Positions 1 to 9,768 are shown, numbered from the stretch's first letter. The stretch is DNA of 59,163 nt from Aquificaceae bacterium (GCA_027079305.1 JALWVU010000025.1:1-59163), one strand, 5' to 3'. Program-made: numbers and translations. Notes: a model not told the origin generated them from the sequence alone.

Positions 1-1480
<1,480 letters not shown>

Positions 1481-1534
1481 AATCTGTATCGGGCACAAGC
1501 GATCGCATTTGGATCTAAACCCCAGTACTTGAGG

Positions 1535-1588
1535 ATTCCTTCCCCCTATTCAGTTGCCAAGGAGCCGTGCGGGCCTCTCGGGACCCGC
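1535..1588 (-). promoter_or_regulatory. rRNA leader antitermination module (boxB-like hairpin, boxA, boxC-like)
   Basis: Between promoter and 16S gene, reading leftward, come three elements. First a hairpin with arms GCGGG/CCCGC (1569-1588). Then GGCTCCTTGGCAA (1554-1566), which matches bacterial rrn boxA (E. coli GCTCTTTAACA, Bacillus GCTCTTTGAAAA). Then GAATAGGGGGAAGGAAT (1535-1551) in the boxC position. Order boxB-boxA-boxC is that of E. coli rrn leaders, where NusB/S10 (NusE) bind boxA to protect the transcript from Rho. The same module recurs in the CRISPR leader at 30001-30051. Confidence 0.75.
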
Positions 1589-1608
1589 TCCCATCAGAGC
1601 GGTCTATT

Positions 1609-1637
1609 AATATAGCAACTATATCCGTCTTTGTCAA
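1609..1637 (-). promoter_or_regulatory. sigma-70 promoter of the rRNA operon
   Basis: On the minus strand a consensus -35 TTGACA (1632-1637) is followed by a 17-bp spacer and -10 TATATT (1609-1614), with a TG-type extension just before the -10 (TGC). The predicted start is near 1602, giving a leader of about 120 nt before the mature 16S. It is the best match to the sigma-70 consensus seen in the window, as expected for rRNA. The upstream flank is A/T-rich but merges into transposase remnant sequence. Confidence 0.85.
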
Positions 1638-1689
1638 GCCCCTTTGAGCCTGTTGGAAAAATCTTCATTTTATTGAAGGACAATGGGCT

Positions 1690-2290
1690 GGAAAGAGCTG
1701 TATACTTCAAAAGCTTCAGCCACAATAAAAGAAGCTCTTCAAGAAGTGCAAGATTGTATATGACAAATCTGGCAATAACATAAAGACTCACCATATGCAG
1801 ATACTTAGTCCGATCCCTGTCACCCATAGTATTCTTAACTATCCCTATCGGACTCTCCACACTACTCCTCTTCTTATACACCTTCCTCTTGAGCATGTAA
1901 TTTTCTCTCGCCCATAACCTATAAGGATCCCTCACTATTGTCCTTTGTGTGTCCCTCACAGGCACCACCGCATCCATACCAAGCTCCTTTACCTTCCTCA
2001 ATACCTTCACCGATTTTCCGTAGGTGGAACTCTTTAACTTCGATTTCTTCCATTATCTTCTTTGCTGTCTCTTTTATAATCTCGTTGAGATAGCTCTCTT
2101 CGAGCTTCTTAAACCTATACCATAGTGCTGTGAAGCCCGGGGCTTTAGGAATAGCTTTTTTTGAGTTAGCTCCCTTTCTTATAGTGGTCCCATATATGTT
2201 TACTCCACCTTAGTATGAGTCTTGGCGGAGCCTTAGTTGTTCTTTATCTTCATGCCTCAAGATTTTTTTAAACAGGTTCAGCTGGGCGGG
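1690..2290 (-). pseudogene. decayed DDE transposase (IS4/IS5-like)
   Basis: Translations of the minus strand in two frames give transposase-like text. An N-terminal part ends APGFTALWYRFKKLEESYLN, and a C-terminal part contains VYKKRSSVESPIGIVKN (the Y-R-VE-type motif carrying the catalytic Glu) and a hydrophobic tail. The parts are separated by a frameshift near 2010-2030, and there is an in-frame stop near 2210. The first Asp motif is not visible, so the element is internally deleted and cannot be active. No terminal inverted repeats were recognised. It lies between the rRNA promoter and the copper operon. Family assignment is by resemblance only. Confidence 0.7.
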
Positions 2291-2333
2291 ACATATTAAG
2301 TGGTGCTTTAAGAGTTGACTTGGAAAGAAGTTC

Positions 2334-2441
2334 TTACCCCTTCATAAGATACTTGGCAAAAGCCAAGATGCCCAAGATCAGGAACAGGACTACCAGAACC
2401 CATATGAGTCCCATCCCCCACCCGTGCATACCCCAGTCCAT
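2334..2441 (-). CDS. 35-aa single-span membrane peptide
   Basis: The peptide starts MDWGMHGWGMG, continues with a hydrophobic segment (about residues 12-29, LIWVLVVLFLILGILAFA) and ends KYLMKG. A Shine-Dalgarno GGAGG lies 8 nt before the ATG, and it follows the NosL-like gene by 14 nt as the last gene of the copper operon. Similar tiny Trp/Met/His-rich membrane proteins are common beside copper and periplasmic metal genes, but no function is established here. The RBS, spacing and clean TM segment make a real gene likely. Confidence 0.75.
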   Translation of the reverse strand: MDWGMHGWGMGLIWVLVVLFLILGILAFAKYLMKG

Positions 2442-2455
2442 AGCTAAAACCTCCT

Positions 2456-2929
2456 TTAGTGCATATGCTTCATATTGTGCCTGCCGTGTTTCATACCACC
2501 GTGTCCCATGTCCAAGTACTTCAGGAATTCTGCATCTATATCTTTGAACCTGAAGACCTTCTTACCTTTGGCGAACTTCTTTGCCTTTACCAAACTCCTG
2601 AAGGCAACTATGTCCGGCCCCATAGGTCCTTCGTCCACAGCCACATAATAGGCGCGCTTGGCATCTATCCACCTCCCGCTTGAGAAGTCTCTGACCCATA
2701 TCTGGGAAACCTTCTCTCCGTTCTTGAGGTAGAACTGAATAGCGTGCTTGGGGGATTCTGTGTAAACGTGCTTACCCCCCTTCATCTTGAGCTGGGAGGT
2801 AAACTTGGGCATCATGTTCACGTCCATACCACAAACCACACACTTGGCTCCCTTGGGAGGTTCTTTGGGCTGAGCAAGAGCGAAAACAAAAAGAGCCATT
2901 ACGCTGAGAACAACCATTAAGTTTCTCAT
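2456..2929 (-). CDS. NosL-like copper-binding protein
   Basis: A 157-aa protein with a signal peptide (residues 1-19). It carries the NosL-family signature CVVCGMDV followed by a domain predicted to bind copper (HVYTESPKHAIQFYLKNG, WVRDFSSGRWIDAKRAYYV). NosL proteins are periplasmic or lipid-anchored Cu(I) chaperones. No lipobox Cys is obvious, so it may be secreted. The C-terminal 18 residues are rich in His and Met (MGHGGMKHGRHNMKHMH), a likely extra copper-binding tail. It overlaps the upstream DUF2231 gene by 4 nt (ATGA), so translation is probably coupled. No nitrous oxide reductase gene is visible, so a general copper role fits the neighbours better than NosZ maturation. Confidence 0.85.
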   Translation of the reverse strand: MRNLMVVLSVMALFVFALAQPKEPPKGAKCVVCGMDVNMMPKFTSQLKMKGGKHVYTESPKHAIQFYLKNGEKVSQIWVRDFSSGRWIDAKRAYYVAVDEGPMGPDIVAFRSLVKAKKFAKGKKVFRFKDIDAEFLKYLDMGHGGMKHGRHNMKHMH

Positions 2930-3471
2930 CTCGACACCCCCAGTCCGAAATCATAGACGAGTTTTCCTCCGAGACTGCCCTGATACAGCAGGCCAGCCAC
3001 GCCTACCAGAAGCAGTAAAAGGTAAAGATGGTGCACTACTTGCACCGGCTTAAAGGCATACATAAGCCTGAGGAACAGAATGCCTGTAAAGAGTAAGGCG
3101 AGAACTATACCCAGGGTCTCGTGGGTGTGAAGCACCTCGAGCGCCTGTTGGCTTATTGGCAGGTTCTCCATGCTCTCGTGGGCCACGTATCCGGTTATAG
3201 CAGCCCCTACAACAGCTCCAGCTGAAAGGAGTAGTGTGAAGAACTCTACCTCGTCCGGTCTTCTCCTTTGGATGTGATAAAGGCCCTCCAGGAGGAGGGC
3301 GAAAAGGGGAAGGGCTATGGCGAAATGGACCGCAGGAGGGTGGAGCTTTACCACCCGCGGGTATACAACCCTTTCGGCAGGTGGTACCTCCTTTACAGCC
3401 TCTCTCTCGTGGGAGAAGGAAAAGAGGAAAAAGAGAAGAGGCGCGCAGGAGATTATTATAAGCATCCTCAT
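2926..3471 (-). CDS. DUF2231-family membrane protein
   Basis: A 181-aa protein with an N-terminal hydrophobic segment, then HPPAVHFAIALPLFALLLEG, which is typical of DUF2231 (HP.xVHFPIAL). Four or so further membrane spans follow, with conserved His residues (HESMENLPISQ; LEVLHTHETLG). DUF2231 proteins are predicted heme- or metal-linked inner-membrane proteins often found with copper or cytochrome genes; their biochemical role is not settled. It overlaps both neighbours by 4 nt, which ties it firmly into the copper operon. Confidence 0.85.
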   Translation of the reverse strand: MRMLIIISCAPLLFFLFSFSHEREAVKEVPPAERVVYPRVVKLHPPAVHFAIALPLFALLLEGLYHIQRRRPDEVEFFTLLLSAGAVVGAAITGYVAHESMENLPISQQALEVLHTHETLGIVLALLFTGILFLRLMYAFKPVQVVHHLYLLLLLVGVAGLLYQGSLGGKLVYDFGLGVSR

Positions 3472-3806
3472 TTCAGAAGCTCCTTAAGCTTCTTCTTAAG
3501 CTCTGGATTCTTCTTTAGAGCCTCCTTGAAAGCATCGGGGTGCATAGTCATCATGTAGAGCATCCTCTCCGCCATCATGTTGTGCTTCTTGGCAAGCTTC
3601 TGCATGAGCTCTTTCCTACACTTCATCATGTGTTCCTGGACGATCTTCATGGTTTCGGGATCCTGCATCATGCCCATCATGGGCATGAACATCTGGGGCT
3701 GGCCCATCATGCCACCCTGCTGTCCCATCATCCCTCCCATCATTTGGGAGAAGCCCGCTCCCGAAAGAGCAACTGCCACTGCCGTTGCCAAAAGTAACTT
3801 TTTCAT
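3468..3806 (-). CDS. Met-rich periplasmic protein
   Basis: The chosen start (MKKLLLATAVAVALSG) has a perfect AGGAGGT 5 nt upstream; an upstream in-frame Met at 3860 has no such site. The 112-aa product has a signal peptide (about 1-20) and then a Met/Gly/Gln repeat (MMGGMMGQQGGMMGQPQ) followed by an alpha-helical, Lys-rich half (HMMKCRKELMQKLAKKHNMM; ending KKNPELKKKLKELLK). About a quarter of the residues in the middle are Met. Such Met-motif proteins bind Cu(I)/Ag(I) in the periplasm, so a copper sponge or chaperone is the inferred role. A distant Spy/CpxP-like fold is possible but not demonstrated. Confidence 0.8.
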   Translation of the reverse strand: MKKLLLATAVAVALSGAGFSQMMGGMMGQQGGMMGQPQMFMPMMGMMQDPETMKIVQEHMMKCRKELMQKLAKKHNMMAERMLYMMTMHPDAFKEALKKNPELKKKLKELLK

Positions 3807-3820
3807 AACTACACCTCCTT

Positions 3821-4195
3821 TCATTGGATTAGTTCGTAATCCTTCTCCTCCGCACCCCAACCGCTCAAGGTCCCATGAGGTGAATACACACCCTTGGCCT
3901 TCCTACTCTGAAGGAGGGCCTCTATACCCTCCGATGGAACGTGACCCTCTATAAATCTGTCCCCTATGACCATAGTATGGCAGGAGCGCTTGTTTACGGG
4001 AACCCCGAGCTCGTCCTTCTTTTTGAAGAGTTCGTCAGGGTTCACCTCTACCCTGTTTATTTTGTATCCCTTCTCCTCCAACCTCTTAAAGTATTTATGA
4101 CAGCACCCGCAGTTGGGGTTGTAGAAAGCTGTTATCTCCTTGGCAAAGGAGATCCCCAAAGCCCCTATAAAAAGTCCGAGCATAAACTTTCTCAT
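3821..4195 (-). CDS. DUF411 metal-binding periplasmic protein
   Basis: A signal peptide (MRKFMLGLFIGALGISFA) precedes a DUF411 domain: FYNPNCGCCHKYFKRLEEKG with the CGCC motif, VPVNKRSCHTMVIGDRFIEGHVP with the conserved CHT and GHVP, and ends WGAEEKDYEL. DUF411 proteins accompany copper and heavy-metal resistance genes and are presumed thiol-based metal binders. There are two adjacent ATGs. GGAGGT abuts the first (4201) and lies 6 nt from the second, so the second is preferred. It lies 13 nt downstream of the CusB-like gene in the same operon. Confidence 0.88.
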   Translation of the reverse strand: MRKFMLGLFIGALGISFAKEITAFYNPNCGCCHKYFKRLEEKGYKINRVEVNPDELFKKKDELGVPVNKRSCHTMVIGDRFIEGHVPSEGIEALLQSRKAKGVYSPHGTLSGWGAEEKDYELIQ

Positions 4196-4208
4196 GACCA
4201 TACCTCCT

Positions 4209-5570
4209 TCAGTGGTGGTGATGCCCTCCTCCGCCTCCTTCCGTTCCGTAAAGTCCCCTTATCTGGGCCTCCGAGTCGAGCAGGAAGGTCCCCTTTACAA
4301 CAACCTTCTGTCCTTCTTTAAGGCCCTCCTTCACCTCGTAAAAGCCTTCCGCTTTCCTTCCAAGCTTGACGTGCACGGGCATATACATTCCCGGCTCCAT
4401 CTCTACAAAGACGAGTGTCCTCCTTCCCGTGTCCACCACCGCAGTTTCGGGAACAGCGAGAACCTCACCAAGAGGAACCTCAAAGAGAACCTCAACGAGC
4501 GCGTTGGGTTTGAGGGTTATACCCCTGTTCTTGGCCTTTATCCTGACCTTGACGGTCTTGGCCATATGGTCCGCCTCAGGGAATATGTAGTCCACCTCGC
4601 CCTCTATCAGATTTTCGGGATCGTCCTCAGGGGTTATCAAGGCCACGGTTCCCTTCCTGACGTATCTTACCTGCTTGAAGGGTATCTCCGCCACAATCCA
4701 GACGGTAGATATGTCCGCTATCCTGTAAGCGGTCTGCCCCTCCTTTACGTATCCACCCTCGTAAACCTTCTGTTCCAAGATCACACCGCTCACCGGGGAC
4801 CTAACGACCTCCTTGATCCTCAAATACCCCAGTTTCTCTTTAGCTCTCTTTATAAGTTCAGGATCTCCCTTCTTTTCCGCAAGCCTGAGTTCGTCCAGGG
4901 CTATCTGGATGTCGGGGCTGAGAACCCTCATCAGAGGGGTCCCTTTCTTGACGAACTCACCTTCGAACCTGCCAAAGGTATCCACCACCCAGGCATCAGC
5001 TCTGACCGTGATGTCGTATATCTTGGAGAGATCGTAGCTTATGTATCCCACCGTGGAGAAGGTTTTAACAAGATCTCTTTTCCCAACAGGCTCCGTGACT
5101 ACCCCGAGGAGCTGGAGTTTGTCGGGCTTTACCATTATGTGCCCGCCGTGAGCTGTGCTGGCTGGTCCTCCTCCAGCAAGGGTCGCCTTCGAAAGGGGGA
5201 CGAATACATCCTTGGTTATCATGGTATCCTCGAAGACCACCCTTATCTGCCAGGGTCCATCCATGCTTATCTTCAAAGATCCTCTGTAAACACCGGGCTC
5301 CACCTCTTCCAGCGAGGCTGCATCCCTCATCTCGTCCATACCCGGCATGGGAGGCATGTAAAAGTAGAGCTCCTTTATGGTCTTAGGAGGCTCCACCCTG
5401 ACCTCTATCTTGTTGTTTCCCGTCTTTATCTTTCCGTCCGAGGAGAGGATAGTTACCTTGATGCCCTTCTGCTCTATGGTAACCACCTCCTTGTAATCGC
5501 CTCCCCCGCACGCCTGGAGGAGGAGCCCTAAAAGCATCAGGATAATAGAGCCAAAAAGCACCTTTCTCAT
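4209..5570 (-). CDS. cusB: CusB-like RND efflux periplasmic adaptor
   Basis: A 453-aa lipoprotein (lipobox LLLQAC, Cys21) of the membrane-fusion family that links an RND pump to an outer-membrane channel. Residues about 30-115 form an extra FixH/YtkA-like beta domain (IEVRVEPPKTIKELYFYMPPMPGM...GSLKISMDGPWQIRVVF). The barrel-sandwich, short hairpin and beta-barrel then follow (VDTFGRFEGEFVKKGTPL; SPVSGVILEQKVYEGGYVKEGQ; AVPETAVVDTGRRTLVFVE). The protein ends in a GGGGG-HHHH tail that probably binds metal. It overlaps the TolC-like gene by 4 nt. Copper or silver as substrate is inferred from the DUF411, NosL and Met-rich neighbours. The CusA pump is absent from the window. Confidence 0.88.
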   Translation of the reverse strand: MRKVLFGSIILMLLGLLLQACGGGDYKEVVTIEQKGIKVTILSSDGKIKTGNNKIEVRVEPPKTIKELYFYMPPMPGMDEMRDAASLEEVEPGVYRGSLKISMDGPWQIRVVFEDTMITKDVFVPLSKATLAGGGPASTAHGGHIMVKPDKLQLLGVVTEPVGKRDLVKTFSTVGYISYDLSKIYDITVRADAWVVDTFGRFEGEFVKKGTPLMRVLSPDIQIALDELRLAEKKGDPELIKRAKEKLGYLRIKEVVRSPVSGVILEQKVYEGGYVKEGQTAYRIADISTVWIVAEIPFKQVRYVRKGTVALITPEDDPENLIEGEVDYIFPEADHMAKTVKVRIKAKNRGITLKPNALVEVLFEVPLGEVLAVPETAVVDTGRRTLVFVEMEPGMYMPVHVKLGRKAEGFYEVKEGLKEGQKVVVKGTFLLDSEAQIRGLYGTEGGGGGHHHH

Positions 5571-6748
5571 TGCAACGCCTCCGCTTTAGCTACTATTTGG
5601 TTGAGCTCCCTGAGGAGATTTGCTCTGTCAAACTCCAAGGACCAAAGGAGCCTGTAGGCTCTCAAAATTTCTCTTATGTCCGTCCGCTCGTATCTGTATG
5701 CGAGGAGAAGTGCCTCTATCTCCTTTCTCTTTTCCGAGATCTCCTTTTCTACGGTAGATAGGATCTTTTTGGTTATCCTGTAGGACTCTTCGAAGGCTCT
5801 GAAGTCTCCCTCGACTCTGAGCTTTGTATCCTCAAGCTCGAAGAGTTTGGAGTTATAAAGTTCCTTCTTTTCCAGAACGAGCATATCTTCGCGCTTCTTC
5901 TTCCAAACGGGAAGGCTGATACCCACGCGCAGGGTTATCAGGTTGGGGATGTCCGGCCTTATACCGTATCCTGCGGAGAGAAAGAGATCGGGGTAGTGCT
6001 CTACCTTAGCTCTGTCTATCTCTCTCTTTATGACCTCAAGCCTCTTTCTTACCAGCTTCACGTCCACATTCCTCTCAGGATCGAAGCTGTTTATAAACTC
6101 CGGGACGGACAGGTCCGTGCCCTTGAGCTCGATTTTTCCTCCAGCAAGGGCGTATATCCTTTCAAGGGTTGTCCTTCTGAGTTTTTCCGCCTGAGCCAGC
6201 TTCTCCTGAACCTTCAAAAGCTCTACCTTCAAGAGGATCAAGTCCGAGAGCAGGGCTTTACCGTATCTATACTTCTCCTCAGTTATATCCAGAAGGGAGC
6301 GTATCTCCTTCTCCACACCTCTCAGGATCCTTTCCATCTCAAAGGAGTAGGCGAAGTCCCAGTAAAGGACCTTCAGATCTCGGGTGAGCTGTTTTATATA
6401 CTTCTCCTTCCTTATAAGGATCTCGATCTCCTTCTCACCAAGGATCTCCGCGCTTTTCTCCCTCTTGTGGGGCAGAACATACTTCTGAGAGAGGTAAAGT
6501 CCAAAACTACTCATAGGATTTTCCTTGTTAGGAAAGAACTTTTCCGTATCGAGGTTGTTCAGAGCAAAGGCGAGCTGGGGATTAGGAAGGCTCTGAACGA
6601 AGGTTTTCCTGTGTTTTACGGACAGCTTCAGCTTATCGAAGGCCTTAATGCGGGGGTTGTTTTTCAGGGCAAACTCTATGAGCCTTTCAAGCTCATTTGG
6701 CCAGGATAAAGCTGTCAGAAATAACACGAAGATTAGGATCTTTTTCAT
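5567..6748 (-). CDS. TolC-family outer-membrane efflux protein
   Basis: A 393-aa protein with a signal peptide (MKKILIFVLFLTALSWP) followed by the OEP/TolC pattern of two helical repeats: LIEFALKNNPRIKAFDKLKL, LPNPQLAFALNN, and a second half with YPDLFLSAGYGIRPDIPNLITLRVGISLPVW. It forms the outer-membrane channel of a tripartite efflux system with the adjacent adaptor. It is the first gene of the copper operon. There is no good Shine-Dalgarno; a weak -10-like TAGATT (6758-6763, complement) lies 9 nt before the ATG, so it may be leaderless. Confidence 0.9.
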   Translation of the reverse strand: MKKILIFVLFLTALSWPNELERLIEFALKNNPRIKAFDKLKLSVKHRKTFVQSLPNPQLAFALNNLDTEKFFPNKENPMSSFGLYLSQKYVLPHKREKSAEILGEKEIEILIRKEKYIKQLTRDLKVLYWDFAYSFEMERILRGVEKEIRSLLDITEEKYRYGKALLSDLILLKVELLKVQEKLAQAEKLRRTTLERIYALAGGKIELKGTDLSVPEFINSFDPERNVDVKLVRKRLEVIKREIDRAKVEHYPDLFLSAGYGIRPDIPNLITLRVGISLPVWKKKREDMLVLEKKELYNSKLFELEDTKLRVEGDFRAFEESYRITKKILSTVEKEISEKRKEIEALLLAYRYERTDIREILRAYRLLWSLEFDRANLLRELNQIVAKAEALQ

Positions 6749-6851
6749 GCTGGACTTAATCTACCCGGAAGCCTGTGTTAATTCAATATTTATATTTCCT
6801 GTTAAATTAACGTGATTTGAACACATTAACGGATCGTATAATAAAACCTCC
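6749..6851. promoter_or_regulatory. divergent promoter region between the TolC-like gene and plsY
   Basis: This A/T-rich gap separates divergent genes. For plsY a perfect TATAAT (6837-6842) lies 9 nt before the ATG. For the TolC-like gene TAGATT lies 9 nt before its ATG. The middle holds several TTAA/GTTAA repeats (6778-6828) that could be operator half-sites for a metal-responsive repressor, but no known consensus is matched. Confidence 0.5.
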
Positions 6852-7430
6852 ATGGAGAAGTTTCTTCTGGTTGTGTTCGCTTACCTTCTTGGATCAGTTC
6901 TATTTGGCGATCTGGTAGCTAAGCTAAAGGGTGTGAATCTGAGGGAAGTAGGTAGCGGGAACGTTGGAGCTACCAACGTGAGCAGAGCCCTCGGAAAAAA
7001 GTTCGGAGTCCTCGTTTTCTTCCTGGATATGCTGAAGGGCTTTATCCCCACCGCGCTTGCGGTCAATTTCTACGGTGTAGAGAGCAAAACCGTCATGTTC
7101 GTGGGTATAGCGAGCGTTCTGGGACATATGTTCTCTGTATTCGACAACTTTAAAGGTGGGAAGGGTGTGGCCACCGCCTTTGGCGTTGTTCTCGCTCTTT
7201 CCTTCAAGATAGCCCTTCTTACGCTGGCGGTGTGGGGAGGAGTTCTCTACCGGAAGAGATACGTTTCCCTCGCTTCCATAGTGTCCTCCTGTGTGGCTCC
7301 TCTACTTTTCCTGCTCGCTGGTTATCCCTTCCATATATTCCTTATGGGTGTGATCGTAGCTGGGCTTATCCTGTACAAACACAGACCTAACATAGAGAGA
7401 CTTCTGAGCGGACAAGAACTCAGAGTATGA
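6852..7430 (+). CDS. plsY: acyl-phosphate:glycerol-3-phosphate acyltransferase PlsY
   Basis: A 192-aa integral membrane enzyme that transfers an acyl group from acyl-phosphate to glycerol-3-phosphate, the first step of phospholipid synthesis. The three PlsY motifs are visible: GSVLFGDLVAKLKGVNLRE(V)GSGNVGATN near residues 14-42, KGGKGVATAFGVVLAL in the middle, and KHRPNIERLLSGQE at the C-terminus. Five membrane spans are apparent. It starts 9 nt after TATAAT with no Shine-Dalgarno, so a leaderless mRNA is likely. It overlaps the next gene by 4 nt. Confidence 0.96.
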   Translation: MEKFLLVVFAYLLGSVLFGDLVAKLKGVNLREVGSGNVGATNVSRALGKKFGVLVFFLDMLKGFIPTALAVNFYGVESKTVMFVGIASVLGHMFSVFDNFKGGKGVATAFGVVLALSFKIALLTLAVWGGVLYRKRYVSLASIVSSCVAPLLFLLAGYPFHIFLMGVIVAGLILYKHRPNIERLLSGQELRV

Positions 7431-8884
7431 AACTGCTCTGGACAGCTCTGATAATAAACGCTTTCTTTGCGTTATTCAGGATAACCTACGTTCTCTTTTA
7501 CCCCCTTGATCTCTCGCCGGAGGAGGCCCAGTACTGGGACTGGTCGAGACATCTGGATCTGAGCTACTACTCAAAACCTCCTATGGTCGCATACCTGAAC
7601 TTTCTCTCCACCTCCCTTCTGGGAGATACTGAGATAGGTGTCAGAATTACGCCTATACTGCTCTCTTTCTTTCTTTCCATTGTTGTTTTCCCCTTCGTTA
7701 GGAAGCTCTTCGACGACAGGACCGCCCTTCTGGCCTCAGTTCTGCCGAACCTCTTTGTGGGACCCGCCATAAACTCCCTCCTTATGACCACGGACGCTCC
7801 CCTCGTGTTCTTCTGGGGAATTTCGGTTGTGCTTGTATACCTTGCGGTGGAAAGGAACACCTTAAAACTCTGGCTGGCTGTGGGAGTGTTCGCAGGGCTT
7901 GCCTTCCTCAGCAAGTATCCGGCGGTTTTCCTTCTGCCCCTGACACTCCTGTATATGTTTCTGGTAAAGAGAGATCTCCTCCTATCTCTCAGACCTTACA
8001 CCTCCTTAATTCCAGCATTCCTCATATCCCTTCCCGTGCTATGGTGGAATCTAAAACACGATTTTGTTTCCTTCAAACACGTCTCCAGCCTTGCCAACAA
8101 AGGTGCCCACTTCCCCAATTGGGGATCTCTTCTGGAATTTCTCGGCGGACAGCTACTTCTGCTGTCGATTGTTCCCTTTTTACTCCTCATCTACGGATGG
8201 TGGAGGGCCTTCACATACAGGGACAAAAGACTGATATTTCTTACCGTCTACTCTCTCCCGGTTTTTTTATTCTTTGCGATTTTATCCCTTAAAAAGGAGG
8301 TATACGCCAACTGGCCCGGTTTTGCCTACTTTACCGGCTCCATTCTCGTTTCCTACTACATGGGGCGCCTATTTGATAAGTCAAAGATGGTCTTCTGGAG
8401 TATAGTCGTCCTCTCCTCTTTCTTAGTCCTTCTCCTCCACTTTACACCCCTCGTAGATTACCTTGGACTAAGAAAGCTACTTCCTCCCAAGAGGGATCCA
8501 GTCAAAGTTATGGTGGGCTGGGAGAAGCTGGGTGAGGAGGTGAGCAGGTTATACACCGGTAGGGAGATGGTTTTCTCAAACGTTTATCAGATCTCCGCGG
8601 AGCTTGCCTTCTACGTGGATGGAAATCCCAGAACCTTCGTCTTTCACTTCGGAAGGAGGACCCAGTATTACCTCTGGAGGAAAGGCATAACCAAGTTCAA
8701 GGGGAAGGACGCTATATTCGTATCCTATTGGGGATTGCCGGGAAGGGTTAAAAAGCACTTCAGATCTCACGAACTTTTAAAGGTAGTCGATGTGTTCTGG
8801 AGGGGGGAAAAAGTGCGAAGGTTCTGGATCTACCGGCTGAGGGGGTTTGAAGGAAGGTTCGATGAGACTCCGAAGGGCTATTAG
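7427..8884 (+). CDS. ArnT/PMT-like GT-C glycosyltransferase
   Basis: A 485-aa polytopic membrane protein. The first loop has the acidic motif DLSPEEAQYWDWSRHLDLSYYSKPP typical of lipid-linked sugar transferases of the GT83/GT39 group, followed by about 10-12 membrane spans and a soluble C-terminal domain. These enzymes transfer a sugar from a polyprenyl-phosphate donor to lipid A, protein or glycans on the periplasmic side. Acceptor and sugar cannot be told from sequence. It overlaps plsY by 4 nt and the next gene by about 23 nt, so it belongs to the same operon. Confidence 0.85.
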   Translation: MKLLWTALIINAFFALFRITYVLFYPLDLSPEEAQYWDWSRHLDLSYYSKPPMVAYLNFLSTSLLGDTEIGVRITPILLSFFLSIVVFPFVRKLFDDRTALLASVLPNLFVGPAINSLLMTTDAPLVFFWGISVVLVYLAVERNTLKLWLAVGVFAGLAFLSKYPAVFLLPLTLLYMFLVKRDLLLSLRPYTSLIPAFLISLPVLWWNLKHDFVSFKHVSSLANKGAHFPNWGSLLEFLGGQLLLLSIVPFLLLIYGWWRAFTYRDKRLIFLTVYSLPVFLFFAILSLKKEVYANWPGFAYFTGSILVSYYMGRLFDKSKMVFWSIVVLSSFLVLLLHFTPLVDYLGLRKLLPPKRDPVKVMVGWEKLGEEVSRLYTGREMVFSNVYQISAELAFYVDGNPRTFVFHFGRRTQYYLWRKGITKFKGKDAIFVSYWGLPGRVKKHFRSHELLKVVDVFWRGEKVRRFWIYRLRGFEGRFDETPKGY

Positions 8885-9758
8885 GATATTTGCCACCGTC
8901 TACCTGTGGAGTTTCATAATCTACCAGATAACACCTGTGGAGATAATTCCCTACACCAACTACGCCCCCGCGGAGCTTTCCCCAAAGCCGGTTCTATACT
9001 CATACAGCTTCGCCTACGATGTAAAGACCGCCTTCTCGAACCATGCGGGGAGTATAAGGAACCTTTTGAAGGCCATGGATAAGAAAGGTATAGATTTCGC
9101 CTTCGGAGATTTCCCACAGAGCATAGAGGACAGGTTGTTCCCCTCACCCAGAGAGGTCCACTGCAGGGTGATCAGGAGTTCTGAGGTATCCTTTTTAGAA
9201 ACTTCCTTCCACTTTATCCTCGATACCTTACCCAGAAAACTTGCGGGGGTTGAAGGTGAGGAGCTTCTGTCGAGAAAAAGGTTCGGTCCTGCGGAATGTT
9301 ATCTCCTCGCCCACGACAGGAGGGTTCTCGTTTCTACCTCTTTAGGCGTGGAATTTCCCACATATGAAAGCGTACTCGGTGGGGGGAGGAACATATTCCT
9401 CTCGAGGGAGGTTCTCATAAGGTGGCCTTACGTGGAGGACTTTCTCAGGGGAGGCCTCGTCCTCTTAGGAAATGGGAAGGTTTCTGTATTCGCCTACTCG
9501 GAGAGGAGCTTTTACCTGCCGGGAGAGAAAACCGTTTATCCCTTCAGATACGTGGTGAGCACTGACCTGGAGAATCCCCTCATATTGCTTTTCAAAGATG
9601 GTAAGCTCAAAGGAATATTTAACCAGAGGAGGCTCAACCTCTTTGCAGGCGAAAAGGGTGCTTACAGTTCTCAGATTCTGACATACAAGTTCAAGGTTCA
9701 CATAATCTACTTCGGCGTCAGGACCATGGCCTTAGCCTCCTCTGTGGGCCTGATGTAA
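8862..9758 (+). CDS. unknown membrane-anchored protein
   Basis: A 298-aa protein with an N-terminal signal anchor (FATVYLWSFIIYQITPVEIIP) and a soluble, mainly beta-type periplasmic part. Noticeable segments are YSYSFAYDVKTAFSNHAGSIRNLLKAMDKKGIDFAFGDFP, SLGVEFPTYESVLGGGRNIF and the C-terminal RMALASSVGLM-like tail. The text hints at a PHP- or polysaccharide-deacetylase-like reading, but no metal-binding motif is complete, so no family is assigned. The ATG at 8862 is preferred over an upstream TTG because AAGGAAGG precedes it. It starts inside the glycosyltransferase gene, which suggests a shared envelope or glycan role. Confidence 0.7.
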   Translation: MRLRRAIRIFATVYLWSFIIYQITPVEIIPYTNYAPAELSPKPVLYSYSFAYDVKTAFSNHAGSIRNLLKAMDKKGIDFAFGDFPQSIEDRLFPSPREVHCRVIRSSEVSFLETSFHFILDTLPRKLAGVEGEELLSRKRFGPAECYLLAHDRRVLVSTSLGVEFPTYESVLGGGRNIFLSREVLIRWPYVEDFLRGGLVLLGNGKVSVFAYSERSFYLPGEKTVYPFRYVVSTDLENPLILLFKDGKLKGIFNQRRLNLFAGEKGAYSSQILTYKFKVHIIYFGVRTMALASSVGLM

Positions 9759-9768
9759 AATAGAGCGG

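Noticed and set aside
1646-2260. Repeats flanking the transposase remnant (GAGCCT...ATCTTCAT)
   Set aside because: The two copies are in direct, not inverted, orientation and match poorly; not accepted as IS ends.
4140-5531. 463-aa open frame on the plus strand
   Set aside because: Antisense shadow of the CusB-like gene; composition is typical of a reverse-frame reading and no motif is present.
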